DNA of 64,000 nucleotides, taken from assembly GCF_030463535.1 (NCBI RefSeq), contig NC_132901.1:3739640-3803639 (forward strand), in the 5' to 3' direction. Origin of the DNA: Salminus brasiliensis (Eukaryota > Chordata > Actinopteri > Characiformes > Bryconidae). This document shows positions 9,662-21,671 of the stretch, piece by piece. Every line of letters starts with the position of its first letter. The first letter of the stretch is position 1. The notes below the pieces were generated by a model. That model was not told where the DNA came from. It ran no database searches and saw only the letters and a program-made list of their open reading frames with translations. The translations under genes were made by a program, and so were the position numbers.

Positions 9662-11259
9662 ATGTTGGGCGGCGAAAGAGGAAAAGAAAGGAGGAGGGCA
9701 GCCAGAGGTTCTCACAGAGAACAACCGAGGTTGCCAGAAGTAAAAGCCCGGTAAGGAAGAGAAGGAAGGGAGAAGTTAGCCAGCCCAAGATAATGACCAG
9801 AAGACAGCGGAGCGACATCAAGCCAGGTTAGCTCATTGGCCAGACCACTGCACACAAGGAAGTGGTCCAGTATTTAGTGCAATAGCCTGTGCTGCTATTA
9901 GATAGACTCCTGAGAGATGATGGGGAGAGAGCTGATGTTCAGCTTCAACACTGTTTGTTTTCCACAGACACTTTTGCCTCTCTCTACGTCACTGGAGAGA
10001 AACTGGGAGAAGGAGGCTTCGGCGCCGTCTTCGAGGGAACCCGGGTTTCCGACGGCCTACAGGTTCTTAAATCACCCCTCCAGAACTTCATTATCTCATC
10101 TGTTCCCTTTTCAGTCCTCATAACATTCACACCTCGTCTCCTCTCTGTCTGCAGGTGGCCGTTAAATTCGTCACCAAGCGGGACGACGATGAATACGTCC
10201 AATGCGTAAGTGCACCTGGAAGCCAGGTTTTACTGTCCGATCACACATCACGCTCCCAGACTTCACTGCACTCACCTTTCCACCAACCTTGCCCTGTGTT
10301 CCTGTTCTTCCAGCCTGTTCAGCTCAAGACCGTGCCCATGGAGGTGGCTCTAATGAACAGGATGAGCCAGCCACCCACCAGCAATGTGGTGAAGCTCATC
10401 GAGTGGTTCGATGAGCCTGAGCGCTACATCCTGGTCCTGGAGCGCCCAGATCCTTGCCAGGACTTGCAGTCCTTGATCGACCAGTGGGGAGGTTCGGTCA
10501 GTGAAGAGATAGCCAGGGACATCATGCTCCAGACGGTGGAGGCAGCAAGAACGTGCCAGAAGCGAGGTGTCCTGCACAGAGACATCAAACTGGAGAACTT
10601 CCTGATCAACACAGACACCTCAGAGATCAAGCTGATCGACTTCGGCTGTGGGGACTGGGTCAAGAAAGGCGGATACCGTGAATTTGCAGGTAAACTGGAG
10701 TCTAGGGACGAAATTTACACGTTACCTTAGAAACATGAGTCTGAGAGGACCCATGTGTCCCTCTCATGGCCACTTCACTGGAAAGTTAACGAGCTGGACG
10801 CTCTTCTTCTTTTATGTTCTCAGGCACCTTTCAGTACTGCCCCCCAGAGTTCTTTCTAAAGGGGAGGTACCACGCCAGTCCTGCGACAGTCTGGTCTCTA
10901 GGAGTCCTACTGTTCAGGCTGGTTAGTGGACACCTTCCCTTTACAGACGAGCAGGAAATCGTGGAGGGGCTTCTGAGCTTCAAGGACCACCTATCCAATG
11001 GTGAGATATCTGAGAGCCTCCTCGAGAGACTCTTAGAAGTTCAGGACGACGTGTTCTGCACGGTCGTCTTTCTGAAATGTACTTAAGTATCTCTCTCACA
11101 TCCAATCCAATCCCGTCCCTCTGCACAGAATGCTGCAATCTGATTAGGAGGTGTCTGCAGCGCAACCCATCCCAGAGGCCCAAAGTGAAGCAGATCCTGA
11201 AGCACGACTGGTTCCAGTGCAGCGTTCCTACCGAGGATCAGGTTAGCCAGGGAAAATGA
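9662..11259 (+). CDS. PIM-like Ser/Thr protein kinase, copy 2
   Basis: This is a PIM-family protein kinase, expected to transfer ATP gamma-phosphate to Ser/Thr in cytosolic or nuclear proteins. Exons: 9662-9826, 9968-10062, 10155-10205, 10314-10689, 10824-11000 and 11129-11259 (phases 1, 0, 0, 1, 1 agree). The 5' coding exon is not located. Exon 2 is open upstream without an in-frame ATG until 9793, so residues are numbered from that Met (287 aa; about 43 more basic residues, RRKRKRKEEG..RKRRKGE, if an upstream exon is used). Motifs: glycine loop LGEGGFGAVFEG 24-35, VAVK Lys47, alpha-C Glu70, PIM hinge LERPDP 102-107, HRDIKLEN 148-155, DFGCG 169-173, PPE 192-194, ATVWSLG 206-212 (Asp absent, as in PIM), QRP Arg261. 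PIM kinases are usually constitutively active without activation-loop phosphorylation. An alternative C-terminus uses the donor after 11241. The exon 3 donor (gttctt) is weak. Confidence 0.93.
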
Positions 11260-11430
11260 GAATGACTGCTTAGAGAAGAAACAGTAGAAGCTAAAATATC
11301 TAGAGTTGTGATCGAGGAGGCGAAGGAAAGAAAAACTACTAGAAATGAAGAGGAAGATCTGAATTCTCAGCATTTCTGATCCTTAGACGTGCTTCCGTCT
11401 CCAATGCGTATCTCCTGGGTTGTGTTTCAG

Positions 11431-11500
11431 GTCCTGAGAACAGAGCAGCCTTCAGAGCAGAGGAGACAAACCGTCTGAAGTTGGCCCGTTTCATCAACAG
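11431..11500 (+). other. Candidate alternative exon 8 of kinase copy 2
   Basis: Splicing from 11241 to 11431 gives a 297-residue form ending VLRTEQPSEQRRQTV (stop 11476-11478). A PIM-like tail after HDWF is typically 20-30 residues, so both forms are plausible. The stop is within 50 nt of the exon 8 donor, so it would not be expected to trigger nonsense-mediated decay. Confidence 0.5.
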
Positions 11501-11673
11501 GTAAAAATGGGTATAAGGAGCTCCAGCGTTGAGCTGTGGAGCTGTGGAGCTGTGCTTTATGGAATGATGGTGCTCCATCCAATAAGTCTGGGATGAGTTG
11601 GGGATGAGGTGAGTTGGTGATAATCCTGAGCTGACTAACGCTCTCGTCACTGAATGCAATCAAATTCTCACAG

Positions 11674-11825
11674 CAGTGCTCCTCCAAATTTTAGTAGAAA
11701 GGTGTCTTCCCTGGCAGTAGAGAGAGTTACCCCAACAAAAGCAGGATCAACTCTTTTAAATGCCGTTAATTTTGGAAGAAGCAGTGAATGAACAGGCGTC
11801 CCAATACTTTTGTCAATATAGTGTA
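11674..11825. mobile_element. Tc1/mariner-like transposon end, copy 2
   Basis: Same fossil and same position relative to the gene as at 1034-1185, with the terminal motif at 11794-11825. It therefore inserted before the units duplicated. Confidence 0.6.
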
Positions 11826-12840
11826 GAGTCCCTAAAGTCTTTACAGGAAGCCCCAGCAGTGTGTGTAGCTGGGAATGGGTACACTTGACGTGCTTTGGCT
11901 TGCTTAAGGAAATTCCCATGTAAGGCTGGGAACTGTTTACCCTCGTCTTAATGACGACGACTCCGTCTGATAAATGATGAGAGTGAACGGCGGATTCTGG
12001 AAGGTGGGAAAGTTCACCACTGGTTTAATCTGCTGCTGTCTTAGAGGCCTGACACCAGTGTTTGTGGAAATGGGGGTCAGCAGAGCTCCGAGAGGGGGGC
12101 GGGACAGCGGGGCAGTTCACCCTTACAGTGAAGATGACCTCATTCCCTTTAAGCGCTAAGCGCTCCCCACTTCTCGTAGAGCTTAGAAGCCTTTTTTTGG
12201 ACAGAAGCACCAAACAGTGTATGAACCAAAAGCCTGTGAAGCGGTTAGCCTTTAGCTCACTGCTGCGCTGAGTAGAAGCTGCTGCTGCTGCTGTGTTGAT
12301 TGTGTGTGTTTCAGGATTCCTCCTTTCCTCCATCCTTGGTTGCCTGGTTCCTCCAGAACTCATCCCTAGGTCATGCCATCTGCCAACTCCCGCCCCTTCT
12401 AGCCTCGACTCTGCCCCATCACTTTTTCCTCACTCCATGCCTTCACCTTCCCCTCTGGCCACACCTCGCACCGCTGCTCGAACCTTTGCACGTCTTCTGC
12501 CCTTAATCTGCGGACCCTCCTAGGCGTAGAGCTTGTTCCCCGAGCTCCGCTGCTCCCTCTCGCTGCAGTACCTCAGTTCCCTCGACCGTAGTCCATGCGC
12601 CCCTCCACTGTCAGTGCCTGGAGTAGAAGCCTCTGGACTGGCTCCTCCATTCTGCACGACTCCCCAGGTGCGTCGTCTTGCTGACCCGTCGCAGGATCGG
12701 CTGACCCTCCCTCGGCTTTCTCAGCTTTCCGTTATTCTGCTGTCTTCTAGCAGCCGGTCTCCACATTACGTCCGTCGTTAGTAAGAAGTACGTGTAGAAG
12801 TAAGGAAGGACTAAGAAGTACTTTTCCACAATCCGGCGCC

Positions 12841-12960
12841 AACCAGAGGAGGATGGGTTCCCCTACTGAGCCTGGGTTCCTCTCAAGGTTTCTTCCTGGC
12901 TTCTCAGGGAGTTTTTCCTTGCCACCGTTGCCCTCGGCTTGCTCCTTAGGGGTCTAGGCC
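12841..12960 (+). repeat. Dispersed teleost repeat fragment, copy 2
   Basis: Same sequence as 2201-2320, embedded in the putative 3' UTR. Confidence 0.55.
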
Positions 12961-13293
12961 CGGATTCTAGCCTTATTCACTAGCGACACAACAGGCTAAA
13001 TTCAATGGAGTATTTAATCGGACGTCCGTCTTACTTATCTGACCTCCATACTTTCAACCCCCACCCCCCCTTACAGCCCCCTCTCATATTATCAGAAGCT
13101 GATGGCATGGTCTGAACTAACAGACTTATCCTCTGACCAATCTGACCTCCTATAAATTCCAGCTCCGTCCTTCTCCCACCAAGCAGAAGCCACCTGAGCT
13201 CCAGCCCAGAGTTCTCAGAGTTCTCCCCCTTCCCTTACAGTCTCCTCCCATATGATCAGAAGCTGATGGCCTGGTCTGAACGCCCCTGATCAA

Positions 13294-13299
13294 AATAAA
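13294..13299 (+). terminator. Polyadenylation signal AATAAA, copy 2
   Basis: Canonical hexamer with a GT-rich downstream tract. Confidence 0.55.
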
Positions 13300-13315
13300 G
13301 ATTTTTAGAGCACTG

Positions 13316-14749
13316 CTCAGGTGAATGTGTTTATTATCACTGATGATTCACTCCATTTCAGAAAGCATTACTGTACATCATACTGACGCTAACAGCTAAC
13401 AGCTAACAACGGTTCTACCTTCAGTGTTAGAACATGTGGAGGCATCTGGAGCCGAGCAGAGTCTTCAGAGCTGAAACGATGACCAGCTGTAGCCATAAGA
13501 CACGTCTCTGGACAACTTGGCTATGATTAGTCAGATTCAGTGGTGGATTTATCTGTTTTACCTTCTGTTAAATGAGACATAAAATAATATGTCATATAAA
13601 CAACTAAACAGAGCCTAAATGCTAACTCCAGCCACACAAGAGAAGGGAGAATGGCTGGGCAGAGGCTAAAAGCTAATGCTAGACGCAAAATAGCAATCAG
13701 TGCTACAGTTATTAGTGCTGAAGGACTGAGATGCTAATCTACTTTTAATAGCTTTGGTAAAGCTAACGCTAGGCTGACCGCTACTGACTGTGCTGACTGG
13801 ACACAGCGAGAACTTAGAAAGCAACACCATCCAGTAAGACTTGAGAATAGTTACAGCAAATACGTTTGTTCGGATTTGGATTTGCTACAGTTCTAAGCTA
13901 CGCTACGCTAGGCTAGGCTGTGCTATGGTATGCGGCCAGTCAGTCATATACACTGAGTAATAACTGACGAGCTCCTTCAGGCAATAAACAGACGCTAACG
14001 GCTAACTGCTGCCTCTGAGGTAAGAAAACACTTCATGAGGTAAAAATGATCCATTTCTGAGTGAATATTGGTAATATGTATCAGTTCTAACTGAATATTG
14101 ATTATTTTAAAGCTTTAACTAAATCACTTTCACATTACTGTGGTAAAACGTCTGGTTATGACTGAGGACTTTAGCTAGCTAACAAGCTAACTAGCTGTAA
14201 TGGAACGTTAATGGCATTACTTTTATGCTAATGACTTTTAGGTATTAGATAGTGTGGTTTTAATTAGCATGAGGGAATTGTAGCTACGTAGCTAAGTAGC
14301 ATTATGTTGTAATGAAATCCGACTTTAATGGTTTAAACGAAGTTTTCAAATCTGAATCTTTTCACATCGCCAAGCTTTTTCACAACAGCCGTCCCCATTA
14401 TCAGCCACTTCCCCGAAGTCAGCATTTCCGCCCTAGATGCACAAGATTACTACGTTGTTGTCATCTATGTCAAATATATCAAATATAACATGGATATTTG
14501 ACGTAGTTTAGCATGTGATTGTGATTTTTGTCATGTTACATTCCCATTAGTTAGCTAACTAGCTACGTCTTTTTTCAGTCATTAGCACGGGGAGCTAGCT
14601 AACCATAAACACTCATTCACACCATAAAAGTTTTTCAGGACGGGTTTGTGAGCATAAATGTGGGTATTTATTTATACATATTTCATATTTTTATTTAATA
14701 GCTTTTTTGTTTTACTTCAGATATTTAAAAAAAAAAATATTCTATATTG
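13316..14749. other. GCTAA/TTAGC-rich spacer, unit 2
   Basis: I noticed no difference from 2676-4109. No gene is seen. Confidence 0.6.
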
Positions 14750-15057
14750 GACAAGTCACGTCTGACCTCACGTCTGATCTTCACTATTTTCTTTCCTCAA
14801 AATGACCTGTGCTGCATAAAGCAGGGTTGATTTACTATAATTTACCTCAGTAATCATATTTTTAAAAGGTTTAAAGATGTCTGAGGTGGCGTCAATCTTC
14901 TGTTGATGTTTTGTCAAAATTTCAGGGTTGATTCAGTATGAATTTAGGGAGCAAAATTGACGATGAATAAACATAAGATTGGATTATTGATTCAATGAAT
15001 GACGTTAACGGCGACAGTTTAACGTTGACTTAATATCTATTCAATGACTGATGAATG
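14750..15057. repeat. Spacer module, unit 2 (single copy)
   Basis: One type-1 module, ending at the array boundary TGATGAATG. Confidence 0.6.
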
Positions 15058-16633
15058 CCTCATTAACACACACCTGAAACATTAACACTAACCCATCAGA
15101 AACATCATTAACACACACCTCAAACAGTAACACTAAGCCCATCAGAAACCTCATTAACACACACCTCAAACAGTAAGACTAACCCCATGAGAAACTTCAT
15201 TAAAACACACCTCAAACAGTAACACTAACCCCATTAGAAACCTTAACACACCTCAAACAGTAACACTAACATCAGAAGAAACCTCATTAACACACACCTC
15301 AAACAGTAAGACTAACCTCATTAGAAACCGCTAAGAGTAACACTAAGCCCATCAGAAACTTCATTAACACACACCTCAAACAGTAACACTAACCCCATTA
15401 GAAACCTCATTAACACACACCTCAGAAATTCCTACTAACCCCATTAGAAACCTCATTAACACACACCTCAAACAGTAACACTTACCCCATTAGAAACCTT
15501 ATTAACACACCTCAAACAGTAACACTAACACCAGAAGAAACCTCATTAACACACACCTCAAACAGTAAGACTAACCTCATTAGAAACCGCAAAGAGTAAC
15601 ACTAAGCCCATCAGAAACTTCATTAACACACACCTCAAACAATAACACTAACCCCATTATAAACCTCATTACCATGCACCTCAAACAGTAACAATAACCC
15701 CATTAGAAACTTCATTAACACACACCCCAAACAGTAACACTAACACCAGTAGAAACTTCATGAACACACACCTCAAACATTAATACTAACCCCATCAGAA
15801 ACCCCATTAACACACATCTTAAACAGTAAAACTAACCCCATTAAAAACTGCATTAACATACACATCAAACAGGAATACTAACCCCATTAGAAACCTCATT
15901 AACACACACCACAAACAGTAACAATAACCCCATTAGAAACCTCATTAACACACACCTCAAACAGTAACACTAACCCAATCAGAAACCTCATTAACACATG
16001 CCTCAAACAGTAACACTAACCCCATTAGAAACCTCATTAACACATGCCTCAAACAGTAACACTAACCCCATTAGAAACCTCATTAACACACACCTTAAAC
16101 AGTAACACTAACCCCATTATAAACTTCATTAACACACACCTCAAACGGTAAAACTAACCCCTTAAGAAACCTTATTAACACACACCACTAACAGTAACAC
16201 TAACCCCAGTAGAAACCTCATCAACACACACCTCAAACAGTAACACTAACCCCATCAGAAACCTCATTAACACACACCCCAAACAGTAACACCTCATTAA
16301 CACACACCTTAAACAGTAACACTAACCCCATGAGAAACTTCATTAACACACACCTCAAACAGTAACACTAACCCTATAAGAAACCTCATTAACACACACC
16401 TCAAACAGTAACACTAACCCCATATGAAACCTCATTAACACACACCTCAAACAGTAACACTAACCCCATAAGAAACCTCATTAACACACACATCAAACAT
16501 TAACACTCACCCCATTAGAAACCTCATTAACACACACCTCAAACAGTAACACTAACCCCATTAGAAACCTCATTAACACACACCTCAAACAGTAACACTA
16601 ACCCCATTAGAAACCTCATTAACACACACCTCA
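15058..16633. repeat. 46-bp minisatellite array 2
   Basis: About 34 units. The order of variant units follows array 1 closely, but several are missing (for example the first two units of array 1), so arrays 1 and 2 are recent relatives that differ by unit deletions. Confidence 0.97.
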
Positions 16634-17230
16634 GGAACTCAACAAATGTAAACCCATTACATCACATCTTCTCCACCTCATTAAACCCTTCTTATTTTAC
16701 ACCACCTTCATCATCTACTACCACACCACATCCTCCCTCACGAACAGACCCAATTCCTCAGATTCGGACTCAACCCAGAACAGTCCTCCTTACCAACTAT
16801 CCTACATCACTGGACCTCTTCACTGGTTCAGAAGCTCGCTCTTCCACACTCTTCCCTAGACTACAGCTGATCTCTGAGCTGAAACTATCCCTTTAATCAA
16901 TGCTCTCGTCTGGACTACGGTGGACTGATGCTAGCGTAGCACTCTTCCTGTAAACCATGTGATCCACCAAGCCCATTTCAGTCCACTTCAGGAGGTGGAA
17001 ACATCTGCTCATCTTCAGACTTTTAATTCAGACAAGGCCTTGATTCAGCCCATCTGCTTCCAGTCATCCAGACAAGGCCTTGATTTGGGAAGCTCATACA
17101 GTATCTTCATCTAGATGAAGAAGCGTCTTTCAGAGAAGAGCACAGAAGGTGTATTAGCTTTGACCTTGTCCTGAAACAGTGTCCATATCACTACACACTA
17201 ATTCAGCCGCTCAGCCATACTGTCCCCGCC
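16634..17230. other. Linker, common part after array 2
   Basis: AC-rich non-coding DNA, nearly identical to 6222-6818. Confidence 0.6.
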
Positions 17231-17438
17231 CGGCTTTTATTCCATGTTGATGTTTGCTTTTTTTGTCCGTACTGTCCTTGATGTCTGTATTTCTTGGAAA
17301 ATGAAATTCGGCCGCTCTAGACATAGCTCCAAATCCGACTATTCTAATGTAGCACTGTTCTGAAGCTAATAAGGCATTTAGAACGAGAGCTAGCCAGGCT
17401 AACGTGCAGCCTCCACACAGGGGGGGTAGCTCAACACA
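17231..17438. other. Linker variant A block (before gene 3)
   Basis: Same block as 6819-7026. Confidence 0.6.
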
Positions 17439-17482
17439 ATATATATATATATATATACACACACATACATACATACACACAC
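17439..17482. repeat. TA/CA/CATA microsatellite
   Basis: Dinucleotide and tetranucleotide runs, as at 7027-7072. Confidence 0.9.
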
Positions 17483-17914
17483 TGCCTGACCACCACTAGA
17501 TTTAACTAAGCAAATAGATAAGAGGATAATTGTAGCCTTAAGAAAACCACTTGCTAGTGAGGCTAACCGGCAGAAACGGCTTTAGTTTGCTAAGGACAGA
17601 GATTTATGGTACAGAGGTAGATCTACTTCACTACTGTACTAAAGTACTAAAATACTGTACCTGTATCTACTGGAGTATTATATACTTTTTTACTACATAT
17701 TTTAGTGTTTACATTGTTTATGTGCTGCATCGTTACTCGATACAATTATAACAAACCATTTCAAACCCACATCATCACCTCCAGAGTACTAGATGGCGCT
17801 GTCGGGTTTGATGAAGCCGCCTCAGCATTGTACAGAAAATGTTGAGTACCTGAGTGCCACTCAAGTCACTTTTACTCAAGTCTGGGTCTCTAGTACTTTC
17901 TACATGTCTGGCTA
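17483..17914. other. Linker with dispersed-repeat-like sequence, unit 2
   Basis: ACT-rich motifs as at 7073-7502. No gene is seen. Confidence 0.35.
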
Positions 17915-18037
17915 GTAAGCATAAAGATTGGACTCTGGAGCAACGGGAGGACGATGTGGTTCAGGGAGAGTCCATTGTTACACATGGACCGGCCACCAGA
18001 CCTGAACCCCATCGAGAATCTTTGGGATCAGAGAAGC
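17915..18037 (+). mobile_element. Tc1-like transposase remnant, copy 2
   Basis: Same two joined transposase fragments as at 7503-7625 (KDWTLEQ...GES and PDLNPIENLWD), with one silent change (ATC for ATT in NPIEN). Confidence 0.75.
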
Positions 18038-19052
18038 AGATGCACACTAGCAGACATAGAATACCCATAATGCACATGTCCCAAATCTGTGTTCACTACC
18101 TTTAGTGGAATTCTGTTCCCTATAATAGTGCCCTATATAGTGATCTGGTCTTACTGGTTGAGTAGTACCATAGTACTTGTGTTGTGTGATGTGTCAATCA
18201 GGTGTAAATCTGCTACACTTGACACCCCTAAGGCATGCTTTTGTTCACACTATAATTAACGCTATGATGGCGATGGTATCTGGAACTGCTGTTCCCTGTT
18301 CCTGCAGCTGGTGGCAGCAGAGGACACAACTAATCTGTGCAGTTACCATGCGATCGATCCAGGGTGAAGCCAAATCTCACATCTGCGGCCTGAATTCACC
18401 CCCTAATACCTGAGGACCCTGAGGAGCATCTTATTTAGCCTGCTACATTATTTAGCATTAGACTGTTAGCCAACGTTAGCCTGACATAAGCCAATGAATG
18501 TGGAAGACCCTTATTCATGGATGGGAGACCCGAGTTCCCTTCCTAGCTGAAGGCTACACCAATGAAACTGGGAAGTGAGCCTCCAAAATGTCTTCAAACC
18601 TGCTATGGTCAGGTCTTCTTGCTAACTTCCTGTTAGTGATCATGATGGACTACAGCTGGTAGCTTCTCAACGCCCACATTACCAGCCCTGAGTGGACTGA
18701 CCAACACACAGTGCAACGGGAAAGTCCAGGGAGGTCAGTGCAGATCTGAGGAGGACGACTGTAGTAGACGTGTGCTGCTGAAGAGTGTCTCTACATGCAC
18801 CAGCTGCATCTCCTACAGACAGCAGCTAAGACAGTACGCCACCTACTGGTCAACAGTAAGTATTACAGAGGGAGAAGATCTTACAGAGTGAAGCGATGAT
18901 GTAAAGCTCTCTGTTACAATTTAAAAATAGGATCAAATTGATTGATTGATTGATGTTATTGAGCATTGTTACATCGTTCGTTTGATCTCCTGTTTTATTT
19001 TCTCAGCAAAGACAAATCATCTCATAAAAGCATCTTCCTGTTTTAACTGCAG
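18038..19052. other. Region upstream of gene 3
   Basis: Homologous to 7626-8640, with scattered substitutions. The putative donor (AACA|gtaagt) and the acceptor ending at 19052 are preserved. Confidence 0.35.
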
Positions 19053-19243
19053 GTGAACAGAGGACACGCGGACACTGGACGGAACTCGCCATGGCAACCG
19101 AGCAGCTCTTTCTATTGATGACATCACAATGGTGGAGCTCCCTGTCACAGCCTTCCGAGCTCGGAACTCCTTCACTTCTTCTCAGGACACTGAGGAAGAG
19201 ACAAGCTGTCCGACTTGGTCCTGACGTTTGTCTTAGCGATTGA
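19053..19243 (+). other. Candidate 5' exon with 50-codon ORF (before gene 3)
   Basis: ATG at 19091, stop TGA at 19241-19243. The frame is preserved, with a Ser-to-Pro change in the SQSSELG segment. Confidence 0.3.
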
Positions 19244-19793
19244 CTTAGCAGCAGTCGTAGCGGTTCACTTAGCGACAGTCTTAGTGAACGTCTTAGTGGT
19301 AGTCTTAGCGACAGTCTTAGTGATTGTCTTAGTGACAGTTTTAGTCTCACTGACTGGCTTAGCGATTTAGTGACTACCGTAGTTATTGGCTTGGTCACAG
19401 CCTTAGCTATTAGCTTAATCATAGTCTTAGAGACTAAACTGGTGATTATCCTAGCGACAGTTTCACTGATTGGCTTAGCGACTTAGTGACTGGCGTAGTT
19501 TTTGGCTTAGTCACAGCCTTAGCTACTACCTTAATCATAGTCTTAGAGACTAACTTAGTGATTGTCTTAGAGACAGTCTTAGGGATTGTCCTAGCCACTG
19601 GCTTAGTGACAGTTTTAGCTGTTGGCTTAGCATTAGACTTAGCCACTGGATTAGCTGATAGTATTAGTGACTAGCTTAGCAATAGCGTTAGAGACAGTCT
19701 TAGCTATTGGCTTAGTCACATTCTTAGCTGTTGGCTTAGCGACAGTATTAGCAACTGGCTTAGCCACAGTGTTAGTTATTGTCTTAGCTGTAG
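19230..19793. repeat. 12-bp minisatellite, unit 2
   Basis: Same CTTAG-based 12-bp repeat as at 8818-9380, with a few substitutions. Confidence 0.85.
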
Positions 19794-20073
19794 GGAATTG
19801 CAGGTTCTTCATCCAGCAGTAGATGATGGAGCAGGAGTCTACAGCTACAGGTCATTCATACAGTTCTGCTGGAATCTGATCTTACAGATCCACACTTTGT
19901 TGCTTTGATTAGATTTTAGATTTAGGTCTCGGGATCCATGTTTACTCTCTGTGATGTGAACTGGAATAAGCTCTGTTAGGAGCTTCATTAAGAGCTAAGA
20001 GAATTGTAGGCACTACCTACTCCATTCTAGACGTCAGTCTGTACAGACTCCAACCCTTATGTCCTGTATTTAG

Positions 20074-21671
20074 ATGTTGGGCGGCGAAAGAGGAAAAGAA
20101 AGGAGGAGGGCAGCCAGAGGTTCTCACAGAGAACAACCGAGGTTGCCAGAAGTAAAAGCCCAGTAAGGAAGAGAAGGAAGGGAGAAGTTAGCCAGCCCAA
20201 GATAATGACCAGAAGACAGCGGAGCGACATCAAGCCAGGTTAGCTCATTGGCCAGACCACTGCACACAAGGAAGTGGTCCAGTATTTAGTGCAATAGCCT
20301 GTGCTGCTATTAGATAGACTCCTGAGAGATGATGGGGAGAGAGCTGATGTTCAGCTTCAACACTGTTTGTTTTCCACAGACACTTTTGCCTCTCTCTACG
20401 TCACTGGAGAGAAACTGGGAGAAGGAGGCTTTGGCGCCGTCTTCGAGGGAACCCGGGTTTCCGACGGCCTACAGGTTCTTAAATCACCCCTCCAGAACTT
20501 CGTTATCTCATCTGTTCCCTTTTCAGTCCTCATAACATTCACACCTCGTCTCCTCTGTGTCTGCAGGTGGCCGTTAAATTCGTCACCAAGCGGGACGACG
20601 ATGAATACGTCCAATGCGTAAGTGCACCTGGAAGCCAGGTTTTACTGTCCGATCACACATCACGCTCCCAGACTTCACTGCACTCACCTTTCCACCAACC
20701 TTGCCCTGTGTTCCTGTTCTTCCAGCCTGTTCAGCTCAAGACCGTGCCCATGGAGGTGGCTCTAATGAACAGGATGAGCCAGCCACCCACCAGCAATGTG
20801 GTGAAGCTCATCGAGTGGTTCGACGAGCCTGAGCGCTACATCCTGGTCCTGGAGCGCCCAGATCCTTGCCAGGACTTGCAGTCCTTGATCGACCAGTGGG
20901 GAGGTTCGGTCAGTGAAGAGATAGCCAGGGACATCATGCTCCAGACGGTGGAGGCAGCAAGAACGTGCCACAAGCGAGGTGTCCTGCACAGAGACATCAA
21001 ACTGGAGAACTTCCTGATCAACACAGACACCTCAGAGATCAAGCTCATCGACTTCGGCTGCGGGGACTGGGTCAAGAAAGGCGGATACCGTGAATTTGCA
21101 GGTAAACTGGAGTCTAGGGACGAAATTTACACGTTACCTTAGAAACATGAGCCTGAGAGGACCCATGTGTCCCTCTCATGGCCACTTCAATGGAAAGGTA
21201 ACGAGCTGGACGCTCTTCTTCTTTTATGTTCTCAGGCACCTTTCAGTACTGCCCCCCAGAGTTCTTTCTAAAGGGGAGGTACCACGCCAGTCCTGCGACA
21301 GTCTGGTCTCTAGGAGTCCTACTGTTCAGGCTGGTTAGTGGACACCTTCCCTTTACAGACGAGCAGGAAATCGTGGAGGGGCTTCTGAGCTTCAAGGACC
21401 ACTTATCCAATGGTGAGATTGCTGAGAGCCTCCTCGAGAGACTCTTAGAAGTTCAGGACGACGTGTTCTGCACGGTCGTCTTTCTGAAATGTACTTAAGT
21501 ATCTCTCTCACATCCAATCCAATCCCGTCCCTCTGCACAGAATGCTGCAATCTGATTAGGAGGTGTCTGCAGCGCAACCCATCCCAGAGGCCCAAAGTGA
21601 AGCAGATCCTGAAGCACGACTGGTTCCAGTGCAGCGTTCCTACCGAGGATCAGGTTAGCCATGGAAAATGA
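20074..21671 (+). CDS. PIM-like Ser/Thr protein kinase, copy 3
   Basis: Same exon plan as copy 2: 20074-20238, 20380-20474, 20567-20617, 20726-21101, 21236-21412 and 21541-21671. The first in-frame ATG is at 20205. All kinase signatures are intact. Two protein differences from copy 2 were noticed. Gln142 is His here, giving TCHKRGVLHRD, the residue found in canonical PIM and CAMK-type kinases (CHxxGVLHRD); this makes copy 3 the most canonical at that site. The short C-terminus ends VSHGK (CAT), as in copies 4 and 5, not VSQGK. Its upstream linker is the A type shared with gene 2, so the gene appears to sit on a recombinant unit. Confidence 0.93.

Larger units (their letters stand above)
12315..13315 (+). 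other. Candidate terminal exon / 3' UTR of kinase copy 2
   Basis: Acceptor at 12301-12314; the segment runs to the polyadenylation signal at 13294. In this copy the Pro/Ser-rich frame (CHLPTPAPSSLDSAP...) stays open to a TAG near 12523. Confidence 0.45.

Noticed and set aside
10648-10926. Separate 92-codon ORF across exon 5, intron 5 and exon 6
   Set aside because: It reads a different frame through the intron; the spliced kinase frame explains the conserved motifs.
11339-11659. Minus-strand ORFs of 83-112 codons repeated in every unit (for example 106 codons here)
   Set aside because: They overlap kinase introns and exons antisense, have no recognisable domain, and recur only because the whole unit recurs.
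12293-12523. Pro/Ser-rich 76-codon ORF in the terminal exon
   Set aside because: It carries a stop codon in copies 4 and 5 and starts before a splice acceptor, so 3' UTR is the simpler reading.
15058-16633. Interstitial telomere array
   Set aside because: Only one CTAACCC per 46 bases; no tandem CCCTAA repeats.
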